From NCBI RefSeq assembly GCF_007859935.1, contig NZ_SJPO01000006.1:399609-463608 (forward strand): a DNA stretch of 64,000 bases, read 5' to 3'. The notes under the pieces were generated by a model. That model worked only from the letters and a program-made list of their open reading frames with translations, made no database searches and was not told the origin of the DNA. Shown in pieces: positions 36,006 to 43,938 of this stretch. The stretch's first letter is position 1; each line of letters starts with the position of its first letter. This stretch comes from Posidoniimonas polymericola. GTDB lineage: Bacteria > Planctomycetota > Planctomycetia > Pirellulales > Lacipirellulaceae. Position numbers and translations under genes: made by a program.

Positions 36006-36029
36006 GGCGTTTCGTACTCGCTTTCAGGC

Positions 36030-36713
36030 TCACCAGGAAATCTGCGACGCTTCGGTCTCGCTGACGCCCCAGATGGCGGCGCTGTCGGCCTGCACGTCGG
36101 CCGAGCGGTAGTTGCCATTGGCGAAGGCCACGCCGGTGCTGCGGCTGTAGGACTGGCCGCCGAACACGCCGAACGAGTTGGCCTGGCTCTTGCTCACGGC
36201 GAAGCCGCCGTTCGACACGGCCGTGGAGCTGTTGATCGCCTCGCCGTAGCCGCCGAAGTAGCCCGACGCGTTGGCGCCGCCCTCGGCGATCGCCACACCA
36301 TTGGTCGAGAACGCGGCGCTGGTGCTGTCGGCGTAGGCGTTGCCGCGGGCGCGGGCCGCGTCGGTCGCCCGGGCGTAGCCGCCCTGGGTGGCCGCGATGG
36401 CGTTGGAGTTGCTGCGGGCGCCCCAGCCGCGGGCCGAGCTGTTGCCGCTGGCGATCGCGGTGCCGCCGTCGGCCGCGGCGATGGCCGTGCCGGTGGCGTA
36501 CCCGCCGTAGCGGCCGTCGCCCCGCATGTTGGCGATCGCCGTGCCGCCGTTGGTCGCCGAGGCGTGGGCGCTGATGTTGGTGTTGCCGCGGCCGCTGGCG
36601 GTCGCCCGGGCGACGCCGCCGTTGGAGAAGCTGCTGGCGCGGACCTGGGCCGAGGCGTCGGCGGCGATCAGCGGCAGGGCGAGCAGGGCAACAAGAGCGA
36701 GTGAGCGAGACAT
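36030..36713 (-). CDS. Secreted Gly/Ala/Asn/Ser-repeat protein
   Basis: ATG 36713 preceded by AAGGAG gives 227 residues; a longer frame upstream is not supported. A signal peptide (LALVALLALPLIAADASA) precedes a repetitive body of variants of NGGTAIA or NGGVAIA, each about 20 residues (ISAHASATNGGTAIANMRG, AAADGGTAIASGN, FSTNGVAIAEGG, STAVSNGGFAVSK). The regular spacing of small residues points to a beta-solenoid or fibre-like fold. I do not recognise the family. It has its own strong terminator and is one of three consecutive small secreted genes. Confidence 0.75.
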   Translation of the reverse strand: MSRSLALVALLALPLIAADASAQVRASSFSNGGVARATASGRGNTNISAHASATNGGTAIANMRGDGRYGGYATGTAIAAADGGTAIASGNSSARGWGARSNSNAIAATQGGYARATDAARARGNAYADSTSAAFSTNGVAIAEGGANASGYFGGYGEAINSSTAVSNGGFAVSKSQANSFGVFGGQSYSRSTGVAFANGNYRSADVQADSAAIWGVSETEASQISW

Positions 36714-37164
36714 CGTAGTAACTCCTTGTTCGGGGTAGGCGGGCCGTCGCGGCTCGCGGGTTCGGGTAACACCCTTACCTGCCGGTTGAGGCCCGACACC
36801 CCGCGCACGACCGGTAAGAATGTGAAAGTTTTTCAAAGCCAATTGCCGAAGCTATGCCGACGCGGTCGTGGTGACGGAAGGTTGGCCACGCAAAGGCACA
36901 AAAGGGCACAAGAGGAGGGCTTCGTTCCAGCACTCAGGGTGGGGCAAACGCGTCAGAGCCATCAGCCCCGTGCCCAGGTGAACTCGTGCTCAGGTGAACT
37001 CGTGCTCAGGTGAAACGAAGGCCTCCCTACTCTTGTGTCTTTTCGTGCCTTTTCGTGGCCATCTACTTCCCGCCGGATTCAATCGTTTGTCAACGAAAAC
37101 CGGGCCGGCCTTCACGGGGAAGACCGACCCGGCGGGGATCAGGTTGTTGACCTAAGCCTGCTGC
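36714..37164. repeat. Intergenic repeats between two secreted-protein genes
   Basis: Beyond the promoter of the preceding gene, this 451-base gap carries two structures. A tandem 16-base unit CAGGTGAACTCGTGCT occurs at 36975-36990 and 36991-37006 with a partial third copy. An imperfect, widely spaced inverted repeat pairs the region near 36888-36915 (GGCCACGCAAAGGCACAAAA) with 37031-37062 (reverse complement begins GGCCACGAAAAGGCACGAAA). No gene is visible. Confidence 0.6.
37100..37132 (-). terminator. Terminator of the PDZ protein gene
   Basis: A 13-bp stem with two G-T wobble pairs (37100-37112 with 37120-37132), ending in TTTTCG on the minus strand. It follows the stop of the PDZ gene at 37165. 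Confidence 0.75.
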
Positions 37165-37920
37165 CTACATCTGGCTGCGGATCGCGTCGGCGACCGTGGC
37201 GGGCAGCTTCGCCAGCTGGGTTTCGACTTCCTCACGAGTCCCCGAGAGCTGCACCTTCTGCTGACCGTCGGCGGTGGGGACGCTCGCCTCAATGGCGTAG
37301 GCGCCGTTGACCATGCTGACGGCGACGGCCGAGCCGGGTGTGGCGTTCCAGCCGCCGATGCGGCGGCCGACGTTGACGTTGCGGAGCGAGTTGCCGAGGT
37401 GCGGGTGCATCGTGCCGGGGCCGTAGTTGTGCAGCCGGACCCGCGGCTGAACAGTCACCCGCTGCGGGCCCTTGGAGGTCAGCAGCGTCAGCTCGGTCGG
37501 CTGCTGCAGGAAGCCCAGCGAGCGGGACTCGTCGACTGGCTCGCCGTTGATCTCCAGCACGACCAGCCCTTTGACCAGGCCCGCCCTGGCGGCCGGGCTG
37601 GCCGGCTCGACGTGGCTGATGTAGATGCCGCCCCGCTGCTGGAGTTCGGGCAGGCGGTGGTAGAGCTCGGGCATGGCGTCGGTCTTGAGTCCCCAGCTGA
37701 GCATCACGGGGTCGGCCGGCAGGCCCCCCACCTTGGCGCCCAGCGCCGCGGCGGGGAGTTGGGCTGCCGCGGGCAGCACCTGGCTAAGCGTGTCTTGCTT
37801 GAGCTGATTGATGTCGATCGGGCCGGCGGGAGCGATGTTGAACGGGAGTTGAGCGGTCGCGGTGTCGGCTGCGGGGGCGGCGACGACGGCGACGATCAGC
37901 AGCAGGAACGTGCGGGACAT
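37165..37920 (-). CDS. Secreted PDZ-domain protein
   Basis: 251 residues. A signal peptide (FLLLIVAVVAAPAADTATA) leads to an N-terminal region and one PDZ domain at about 95-155 (GGIYISHVEPASPAARAGLVKG, VVLEINGEPVDESRS). The C-terminal part (GAYAIEASVPTADGQQKVQLSG, LAKLPATVADAIRSQM) is unassigned. No protease triad is present, so it is probably a binding protein in the periplasm or on the surface. Confidence 0.85.
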   Translation of the reverse strand: MSRTFLLLIVAVVAAPAADTATAQLPFNIAPAGPIDINQLKQDTLSQVLPAAAQLPAAALGAKVGGLPADPVMLSWGLKTDAMPELYHRLPELQQRGGIYISHVEPASPAARAGLVKGLVVLEINGEPVDESRSLGFLQQPTELTLLTSKGPQRVTVQPRVRLHNYGPGTMHPHLGNSLRNVNVGRRIGGWNATPGSAVAVSMVNGAYAIEASVPTADGQQKVQLSGTREEVETQLAKLPATVADAIRSQM

Positions 37921-38028
37921 GACTTGGTTTCCTTGTCTTGGAAGTTGGGGAGGGCGTTTGCGTCTAAGACTGACTGGCGGTTGGCGAGTCAGACCCAGCG
38001 CGGAATGGGCAGAGAATCAAGAAAAAGG

Positions 38029-38058
38029 CCGGCCGACGCCCTGGCGGGCGTCGGCCGG
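38029..38058 (-). terminator. Terminator of the Gly/Ser-rich secreted protein gene
   Basis: Perfect 13-bp stem (38029-38041 with 38046-38058), 4-base loop, then CCTTTTTC on the minus strand, six bases past the stop of the gene at 38065. Confidence 0.9.
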
Positions 38059-38064
38059 TGGGAA

Positions 38065-38724
38065 TCACTTTCCGAAGCGGAGCTTGCGGCCGCCCGGGAT
38101 CGAGAAGCTGCGGCTGCTGCCCGAGTTGCTGGGCATCACGGCCGACTGGTAGCCGCCCGAGTTTCTAGGCATCACGGCCGGTTGGTAGCCGCCGGAATTC
38201 GACGAGCCGTTCGAGCCGTAGCCGGCGCCGCCCCAAGGCACGATTTGTCCGTTGCCGCCGTTCTGCGGGCCGTTGTTGCTCCAGCGGCGGGTACGGCTCT
38301 CGGTCCAGGCCTTGGTGTTGTTGCCCCAGCCGACAACGTCGCTGCCGCCGCCAAACTGCGAAGCACTGCCGCCGGCCTCTACCCGGCCGTTGCCGCCGCT
38401 GGTCACGACACCGCCCTGGCTGACGTGGGCGCCGTCGCGGCCGATAGCCATGTTGAAGTTGTGTCCGACGCCCGACGAGCCGTTCGAGGCGCCGATGCTG
38501 TGCGAGATTGCGACGCCGTCCTTCGAGACGCCGACGCCCAACGCCCGGCCGAAGCCGTCGCGGCTCTCGGTATCGGCGATGCCCCAGTCGCCAACATAGC
38601 CGGCCGAGGCGCCAGAGCCGCCGGGGCCAACATCGACGCCCGATTCGGCCGATTGGGCCATTGCCAGGGCAGGGGTGAGGGCGAGCAACAGGGTCAGCAA
38701 CGGGGCAGTGAGTGAAGTCTTCAT
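38065..38724 (-). CDS. Secreted Gly/Ser/Asn-rich protein with C-terminal repeats
   Basis: ATG 38724 with AAGGA at a suitable distance gives 219 residues. A signal peptide (LLTLLLALTPALAMA) is followed by Gly-rich segments such as GVSKDGVAISHSIGASNG and GRDGAHVSQGGVVTSGGNG that echo the NGG-V/T-AIA rhythm of the protein at 36030. Near the C-terminus a 12-residue unit, NSGGYQPAVMPR/NSGGYQSAVMPS, is repeated (38126-38200), then a basic end RKLRFGK. Family unknown. Confidence 0.7.
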   Translation of the reverse strand: MKTSLTAPLLTLLLALTPALAMAQSAESGVDVGPGGSGASAGYVGDWGIADTESRDGFGRALGVGVSKDGVAISHSIGASNGSSGVGHNFNMAIGRDGAHVSQGGVVTSGGNGRVEAGGSASQFGGGSDVVGWGNNTKAWTESRTRRWSNNGPQNGGNGQIVPWGGAGYGSNGSSNSGGYQPAVMPRNSGGYQSAVMPSNSGSSRSFSIPGGRKLRFGK

Positions 38725-39259
38725 CTTAGGGGTCCTTCGTTTCGCGGGAGGGCCGAGTTGGGCTCGGCGGGAGTTGGTTACACCCCTGACTGCCCGTCCC
38801 GCCCTGAGATCCCGCGCCGCCGGCAAGGATTTCCAGAAAAACTTCTCAAGCTGCCGAGGAACCCCGGCCCGAGCGGCCCGATAAGTTCCACGAGGGCCTA
38901 TTTTTAAGAGGCAATGAGCCGCGGTTCGTGTTCCAATAGGGGCGACGCCGCGGGCTCTCCGCGTCCCAAAACCGCCTCGCCAGCTGCTGATGAAGCCCCA
39001 TGACCGGCCAGTAGCCGGCCCCTGCGGCGTCGAGTTTCGCCGGTTGGGCCGCGCACCTGGGACAAAACCCGCGAACGACGGCCGGCCGGCGCTGGAGAAA
39101 ACACTGCGATACCAGGCTGAAACGAATCGAGGGGGGCGGCACGGCCCGGGTTTTGTCCCCTCCGCTCGTTTTTTCGGACTAAACCCGCCAGCCGCGTCGG
39201 CGTGCCCCGGCGGCGACCACAAACACTGGTTCCTAACCACCACGCCCGAGGGGGCTGCC
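38725..39259. other. Intergenic region between divergent genes
   Basis: 535 bases separating the Gly/Ser-rich secreted protein from the ECF sigma factor. It must contain both promoters. I found no convincing consensus hexamers, no RNA gene and no additional coding signal; long open frames here are a by-product of high GC. Confidence 0.5.
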
Positions 39260-39877
39260 ATGGGAGACGCGACGGTCAATCACATCGGGGGCCTGCAGGA
39301 CGGCGACGAGAACTCGCTCGCCTGGCTGTGTGAGAACTTCCTCCCCTCGGTCGAGGCCTACAGCCGCCGCAAGATCGGCAAGTTCCGCAAGGTAGCCGAC
39401 GAGGAGGACATCGCCGCGCAGGCGATCTACATCTTCTGGCAAGGGATCCGCGACGGCCGCTTCACCGACGTCGAGACCCGCGACGACCTCCGCAAGATCC
39501 TCTGCGGCATCGCGTTCCGCACCGCCCAGGGCCACGTCCGGCAGCAGAAGGCGCAGAAGCGGGGCGGCGCCGACCTCCGCGGCGAGTCGATGTTCGCCCG
39601 CCAACGCGACGCCGGCGGCCCGGGCCTGGACGGCTTCTCTGGGGCCGAAACCCAGGCGGCCGACTCGATGAACGCCGTGCTGAGCCAGTGCGAGGACCTG
39701 CTCAAGTCGCTCGACGAGCTGGACCGCAAGATCGCCATCCTCAAGTTCGAGGGGCACAGCCACGCCGAGATCGCCAAGGAGCTCGACTACTCGACCGGTC
39801 ACATCGAGCGCCGCGTGTCGAAGATCAAACAGGTTTGGCTGGAGCGTGAAACCTACTTCCGAGCCCGCGGCGAGTAA
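39260..39877 (+). CDS. ECF-type sigma factor
   Basis: ATG 39260 with GAGGGGG just upstream gives 205 residues. Region 2 (SLAWLCENFLPSVEAYSRRKI, VADEEDIAAQAIYIFWQGI) and region 4 (LDELDRKIAILKFEGHSHAEIAKELDYSTGHIERRVSKI) are clear, and there is no region 3. It belongs to the planctomycete ECF groups linked to Ser/Thr kinases. A kinase gene lies at 40951, on the opposite strand behind the transporter. Confidence 0.92.
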   Translation: MGDATVNHIGGLQDGDENSLAWLCENFLPSVEAYSRRKIGKFRKVADEEDIAAQAIYIFWQGIRDGRFTDVETRDDLRKILCGIAFRTAQGHVRQQKAQKRGGADLRGESMFARQRDAGGPGLDGFSGAETQAADSMNAVLSQCEDLLKSLDELDRKIAILKFEGHSHAEIAKELDYSTGHIERRVSKIKQVWLERETYFRARGE

Positions 39878-39878
39878 C

Positions 39879-40973
39879 GTGCCGCAGCAAGCAGCCCATC
39901 AACCGCCGCCACGGGTCGCCGTCGAACGCGTCGCCCAGCGGGTCCACGACTACTTCCTGGGCCTGCTGGCGCTGTGCTACGCGCTGGCGATCGCCGCCCC
40001 CAGGGCGGGCGTCTGGCTGCGGGACCTGGAGTTCGGCGCTGGGAGCGGCGTATCGGTGTCGCAGGTGCTGCTCGCGCTGCTGCTGGCGATCGCCGGCGTG
40101 GGCATCGACCCAACGCGGGTGCGGGAGTCGCTGCTGCGGCCGCGGCTGCTGGGCGGGGCGCTGCTGGCCAAGCTGATCGTTCCGGTCGGCGTCGTGACGA
40201 CGATCGGCTGGGGGTCGGCGCTGCTCGGCGGCGTGCTGCCGGCCGAGATGCTGCTCGGACTGGCGATTGTGGCCGCCATGCCGGCCGCCGCCAGCTGCCC
40301 GGCGTGGACTCAGGCCTCGGCCGGCGACGTGGCGCTCGCCCTGGGCGTGGTGGTCGGCTCAACGCTGCTGGGCCCGTGGGCGGGGCAGTACTGGCTGCCG
40401 TACTTCGCCGCCGCGGCCGGCGGCGATCCCGAAGTCGCCCACGGCATCGGTCGGGCGGTGCTCGGCAGCTACTTCTTGCTGTGGGTACTGCTGCCGTCGG
40501 CGGTGGGCGTCGGCGTCCGGCTGGTGCTCGGTCCGCAGCGGACCGCTCGGCTGCGGCCCTGGATCCGGCTCGCCGGCAGCGGGCTGCTGCTGCTGTTGAT
40601 CTACGCGTTCGCGTCGGCGTCGCTGCAGATTGTCGAGGCCCGCAGCGCCGGCGAGCGGCTGGCGACCGCGATCATGCTGGCCGGGGTGCTGTGCGTAGCG
40701 GCCTTCTCGACCGGGTGGCTGATCGCGAAGTTGGCCAAGGCGTCCAGGCCCACCACCGCGGCCCTGGTGTACGGAGTCGGGATGCACAACAACGGGGTCG
40801 CGCTCTTGCTGGCGGACACCGTGCTGCCGCAGGAGTCGACCGTGTTCCTGCCGATCATCTGCTACGCGCTGGTGCAGCACGTGCTGGCCGGCGTGGTCGA
40901 CGCGTTGTTCAATCGCGGGAACGCGACCAACAGCGACGAGGCGGTCTCGGCTACAGGCGTTCCTGAACAATGA
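39879..40973 (+). CDS. BASS-family (bile acid:sodium symporter-like) membrane protein
   Basis: GTG at 39879 directly follows the sigma factor stop, giving 364 residues; an in-frame GTG at 39846 would overlap the sigma gene. About ten helices are predicted, with the BASS-type segments LLGLAIVAAMPAAASCPAWTQAS, ALALGVVVGSTLLGPWAG and GMHNNGVALLLADTVLP. The substrate is unknown. The gene is transcriptionally coupled to the sigma factor. Its 3' end overlaps the convergent kinase gene by 23 bases. Confidence 0.8.
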   Translation: MPQQAAHQPPPRVAVERVAQRVHDYFLGLLALCYALAIAAPRAGVWLRDLEFGAGSGVSVSQVLLALLLAIAGVGIDPTRVRESLLRPRLLGGALLAKLIVPVGVVTTIGWGSALLGGVLPAEMLLGLAIVAAMPAAASCPAWTQASAGDVALALGVVVGSTLLGPWAGQYWLPYFAAAAGGDPEVAHGIGRAVLGSYFLLWVLLPSAVGVGVRLVLGPQRTARLRPWIRLAGSGLLLLLIYAFASASLQIVEARSAGERLATAIMLAGVLCVAAFSTGWLIAKLAKASRPTTAALVYGVGMHNNGVALLLADTVLPQESTVFLPIICYALVQHVLAGVVDALFNRGNATNSDEAVSATGVPEQ

Positions 40974-43137
40974 CGCACCAGCCGGAGTCTTGGGTCTCGT
41001 CGTCGCGGGAGGGGAGCAGCACGGGCGCCACAGCCGCAAGCCACGCGCCGCCGAGCGCCGGGCTTACTTCGGCCAGGCGGTCCTGGTAGTCGGTCATCAG
41101 CATCGGCTCGCAGTCGGCGGCCTCGATCCGGTCGAGCGTCGCCTCGGTGAGCCAGTAGGGCGCCCAGTGGGGGGCGCCGTCGCCCCCTTGCTTGTGGAAC
41201 AAATCGTGCTGCATCACCAGCCCACGGCGGGTCTGCTGCTTGTCGAACAAGTCGAGACGCCGGTGCACGATGGTCAGCGCCTGGCCCTCGCCGAGCTGGG
41301 CGTCGAGGTTGGTGATGTCGAACACCTCGACCGCCATGCCGAGCACACCGATGACAACTGGATCGCTGTTGGGGGTGAGTGTGTCGCGGATTGGAACGGA
41401 GAACGCGAGCACCGGTTCGTTGTTGGTGCCTTGAAACGGGGTGCAGATAATCGGGTTGGCGGTCGGCGTGATCTCCGAGGTTTCGTCGGCCTGGTAGATA
41501 GGACCCTGCCCGTGGAAGTACTCGCGACGCGCAAGGGACCGGCCGAGCGACTTGGCAGGCTCGCCGGTCGCCTCGTCGAGCTTCGGCGCCCGGGCGATCT
41601 GTGTGCCCCGGCCGTCGTTGAGGTTGACGATCCAGCAGTACGACTTGAGGCGGCGCTGGCCGGCCCAGTAGTCGCGTTGGTTGGTGAGCCACTGGTTGAC
41701 GGCCTCCCACGCGGCCTGGTCGTCGGGCGCATCGTAGGCCGCGCGAACCGCGTCGATCAGCCGCTGGTCGCGGGCGGCGCCCTCCAGCACCAGCAGCCGC
41801 CGGTCGAGCTCCGACGCCAGCCCGCCGGCGGCCAGCGTGGCCCGCGACACCAGCCCCTCCCGCCGAGCGGCGTTAGCCCGCTGGGCGGTGCTGGACTGCC
41901 AGGCAGAGAACACCGTGGTGAGCAGTAGCAGTGAGAGCAGCGCCGCCGCGGCGGTCTGCACCACCCGCAGGTGCCGCTTGACCCACCGGGCCGCGACGTA
42001 GCTGAAAGACTCTTGGTAGGCCGAAACGGGCTCGTCGGCCAGGTGGTGCTCGAGGTCCTCCGCAAGGCGGAGGGCCGTGCGGTAGCGGTCGCCCGGGTCG
42101 GTCGCCAACGCCTTGAGGCAGATCGCCTCGAGCGGCTTGGAGAGCGCCGGCGCGTGGACGCGGGGCCGGGGGAACTCGCCGCGGATCGCCCGCTGGCGGA
42201 GCTCGGAGATGTCGGCGGTCTCGATGGGGCTGTGGTCGGTGAGCAGCCGGTAGAGCGTGGCGCCGAGCGAGTAGATATCGCTCGCGGGCTGCAGCTCGGC
42301 CGCGCCGGAGATCTGCTCGGGGCTCATGTAGGCCGGCGTGCCGGCCATGCTGTCGCTGCTGGACGAGTCGCTGGTGACCTGCGGCATCAGGGTCCGTTCG
42401 TCGGCGAGCTTGAACTCGTCCTCACGGCCCACCGCCATCGCCAGCCCCCAGTCGACAACCAGCGTCTCGCCGTAGCGGCCGAGCATTACATTGGAGGGCT
42501 TGATGTCGCGGTGCAGGATGCCCCGGTTGTGGGCGTAGGCAATCGTCCGGCAGACGGTGATAAACCGCTGCAGCAGGGTCCGCAGCTCGCTGCCCTGCTC
42601 GTCGTAGACGCCGCTGGGGTGGGCGCTGTGGAAGTCGTCGATCGCCTGGTCGAGGGTCTGACCATCGATCAGCCGCATCGCGTAGAACGGGCGGCCCTCG
42701 TCGACCTCGCCAACGCAGTAGACCGGCGCCACACCGGGGTGTTCCAACCGGCTGGTGACCTCGGCCTCCAACAGGAACTGCCGCCGAGAAAGCTCGTCGT
42801 GGAAGTGCTCCTGCTGCAGAAACTTGACCGCCACCCGGCGGCCCAGCCGCTGGTCCTCTGCCGAGTAGACAATCCCCAGTCCCCCCTTGGCGAGCAGCGT
42901 CAGCTCGTCGAGCTCGGTCTGAGCCGCCAGGGAGTCGTACGGAGCGTCGGACGAGCGGTTGGTGGTTTGGCCGGCCAGACGGGCGTCCATCGCCCGCAGC
43001 ATGGCGATCTGCTGCTCAAGCTGCGGGAGCAGCTCGGGGCAGTCGTGGCAAAGCTCCTCGGGTTTCAGCTCGTCGCCCTGCTCGTGGGCGTCGGCCCAGC
43101 GATCGACAAGCTCTACCAGCAGGTCCCGAGAGGGCAT
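40951..43137 (-). CDS. Membrane Ser/Thr protein kinase with extracytoplasmic sensor
   Basis: 728 residues. The N-terminal 75 residues are a short helical lead (VDRWADAHEQGDELKPEELC), common before planctomycete kinases. The kinase domain has LLAKGGLGIVYSAE (glycine loop), Lys105 in VAVKFL, HRDIKPSNVMLG (Asp211) and DWG (Asp229) in place of DFG, plus GTPAYMSPEQ. One membrane helix is at about 394-412. The outer C-terminal part, about 300 residues, looks like a double-Cache/dCache sensor (CWIVNLNDGRGTQIARAP, REYFHGQGPIY, PVLAFSVPIRDT). It would phosphorylate proteins in response to an extracytoplasmic signal, possibly the nearby ECF factor. Confidence 0.93.
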   Translation of the reverse strand: MPSRDLLVELVDRWADAHEQGDELKPEELCHDCPELLPQLEQQIAMLRAMDARLAGQTTNRSSDAPYDSLAAQTELDELTLLAKGGLGIVYSAEDQRLGRRVAVKFLQQEHFHDELSRRQFLLEAEVTSRLEHPGVAPVYCVGEVDEGRPFYAMRLIDGQTLDQAIDDFHSAHPSGVYDEQGSELRTLLQRFITVCRTIAYAHNRGILHRDIKPSNVMLGRYGETLVVDWGLAMAVGREDEFKLADERTLMPQVTSDSSSSDSMAGTPAYMSPEQISGAAELQPASDIYSLGATLYRLLTDHSPIETADISELRQRAIRGEFPRPRVHAPALSKPLEAICLKALATDPGDRYRTALRLAEDLEHHLADEPVSAYQESFSYVAARWVKRHLRVVQTAAAALLSLLLLTTVFSAWQSSTAQRANAARREGLVSRATLAAGGLASELDRRLLVLEGAARDQRLIDAVRAAYDAPDDQAAWEAVNQWLTNQRDYWAGQRRLKSYCWIVNLNDGRGTQIARAPKLDEATGEPAKSLGRSLARREYFHGQGPIYQADETSEITPTANPIICTPFQGTNNEPVLAFSVPIRDTLTPNSDPVVIGVLGMAVEVFDITNLDAQLGEGQALTIVHRRLDLFDKQQTRRGLVMQHDLFHKQGGDGAPHWAPYWLTEATLDRIEAADCEPMLMTDYQDRLAEVSPALGGAWLAAVAPVLLPSRDDETQDSGWCVIVQERL

Positions 43138-43383
43138 AAGTGATCAGACGTTCTTGAGGCTCCAGGAGAGGTGCGTGTCCACGAAGCTGCCCGCACCCCA
43201 CGATCTTAACTAGGGCCCCTTCGGCTCGCCAGACACTGTAATTCCAGGGGTTTGAGCTTTTTCTAGAAAGTTTTGGCCGCCCGCGCGGGATGGCAGGGGT
43301 AAACCGGCAGTTAGGGGTGTAGCCCATCGCCGACCAACGGCCAACCGGGCGCCGAATCACCACTCTTACTAGGGAAACCAATC

Positions 43384-43881
43384 ATGTACCGCTCGACTCT
43401 CGCTGCTCTGCTGCTCGCCGCACTATCGTCTTCTGCCGCCACGGCCCACGCCGGCGGTTGCAGCGGCGGTGGCGGGCGTCCCATCGTTTACCCACGCCCC
43501 ATCTACCACCCCGTGGTCCGGGAGCGCGTGGTCGTCAAGCCGGTGGTCCACGAACGCGTGGTTGCTGCGAAGCCGGCGCCCCAGCAGCCGGCTCCCCCGG
43601 CCGCCCCCCTGCCAACGGTCGTCAGCGGTTCCCGCCTGATCCTCGACGGCATGCCGTTCGGCCGCAATCAGGGGAGCGTTGAGATGAAGGTCGGCCCGCT
43701 CACCATGCCGGTGAAGGTCGACAACTGGAACGCCCAGGTGGTCCGCATCCGGATGCCGGAGATGGACCTCGACCTGGCCCTGCCCGCCAAGCTCACCGTC
43801 CGGCGGGCGGACGGGAGCCTGGTCACGGAGAAGCAGGTCCAGCTGATCCCCGCCACGCCGCGACTGGCCCTTAACAAGTGA
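43384..43881 (+). CDS. Small secreted protein with Pro/Val/Arg linker
   Basis: 165 residues with AGGGA upstream. A signal peptide (STLAALLLAALSSSAATAHA) and a Gly/Cys-rich start precede a low-complexity stretch of PVVRERVVVKPVVHERVV type. A compact C-terminal domain follows (RLILDGMPFGRNQGSVEMKVG, MPVKVDNWNAQVVRIRMPEM, LTVRRADGSLVTEKQVQLIP), which reads like an IPT/TIG-type beta-sandwich. The family is unrecognised. Confidence 0.7.
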   Translation: MYRSTLAALLLAALSSSAATAHAGGCSGGGGRPIVYPRPIYHPVVRERVVVKPVVHERVVAAKPAPQQPAPPAAPLPTVVSGSRLILDGMPFGRNQGSVEMKVGPLTMPVKVDNWNAQVVRIRMPEMDLDLALPAKLTVRRADGSLVTEKQVQLIPATPRLALNK

Positions 43882-43938
43882 GGTAAATGGAGCTTGTGCG
43901 ACGAAGCAACGGGCGACCCGCTCCGCAAAGGCCTACCA

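Noticed and set aside
35817..36010. CRISPR-like appearance of repeated GGGGAC strings
   Set aside because: Only one inverted repeat pair and one terminator; no regularly spaced direct repeats and no cas genes.
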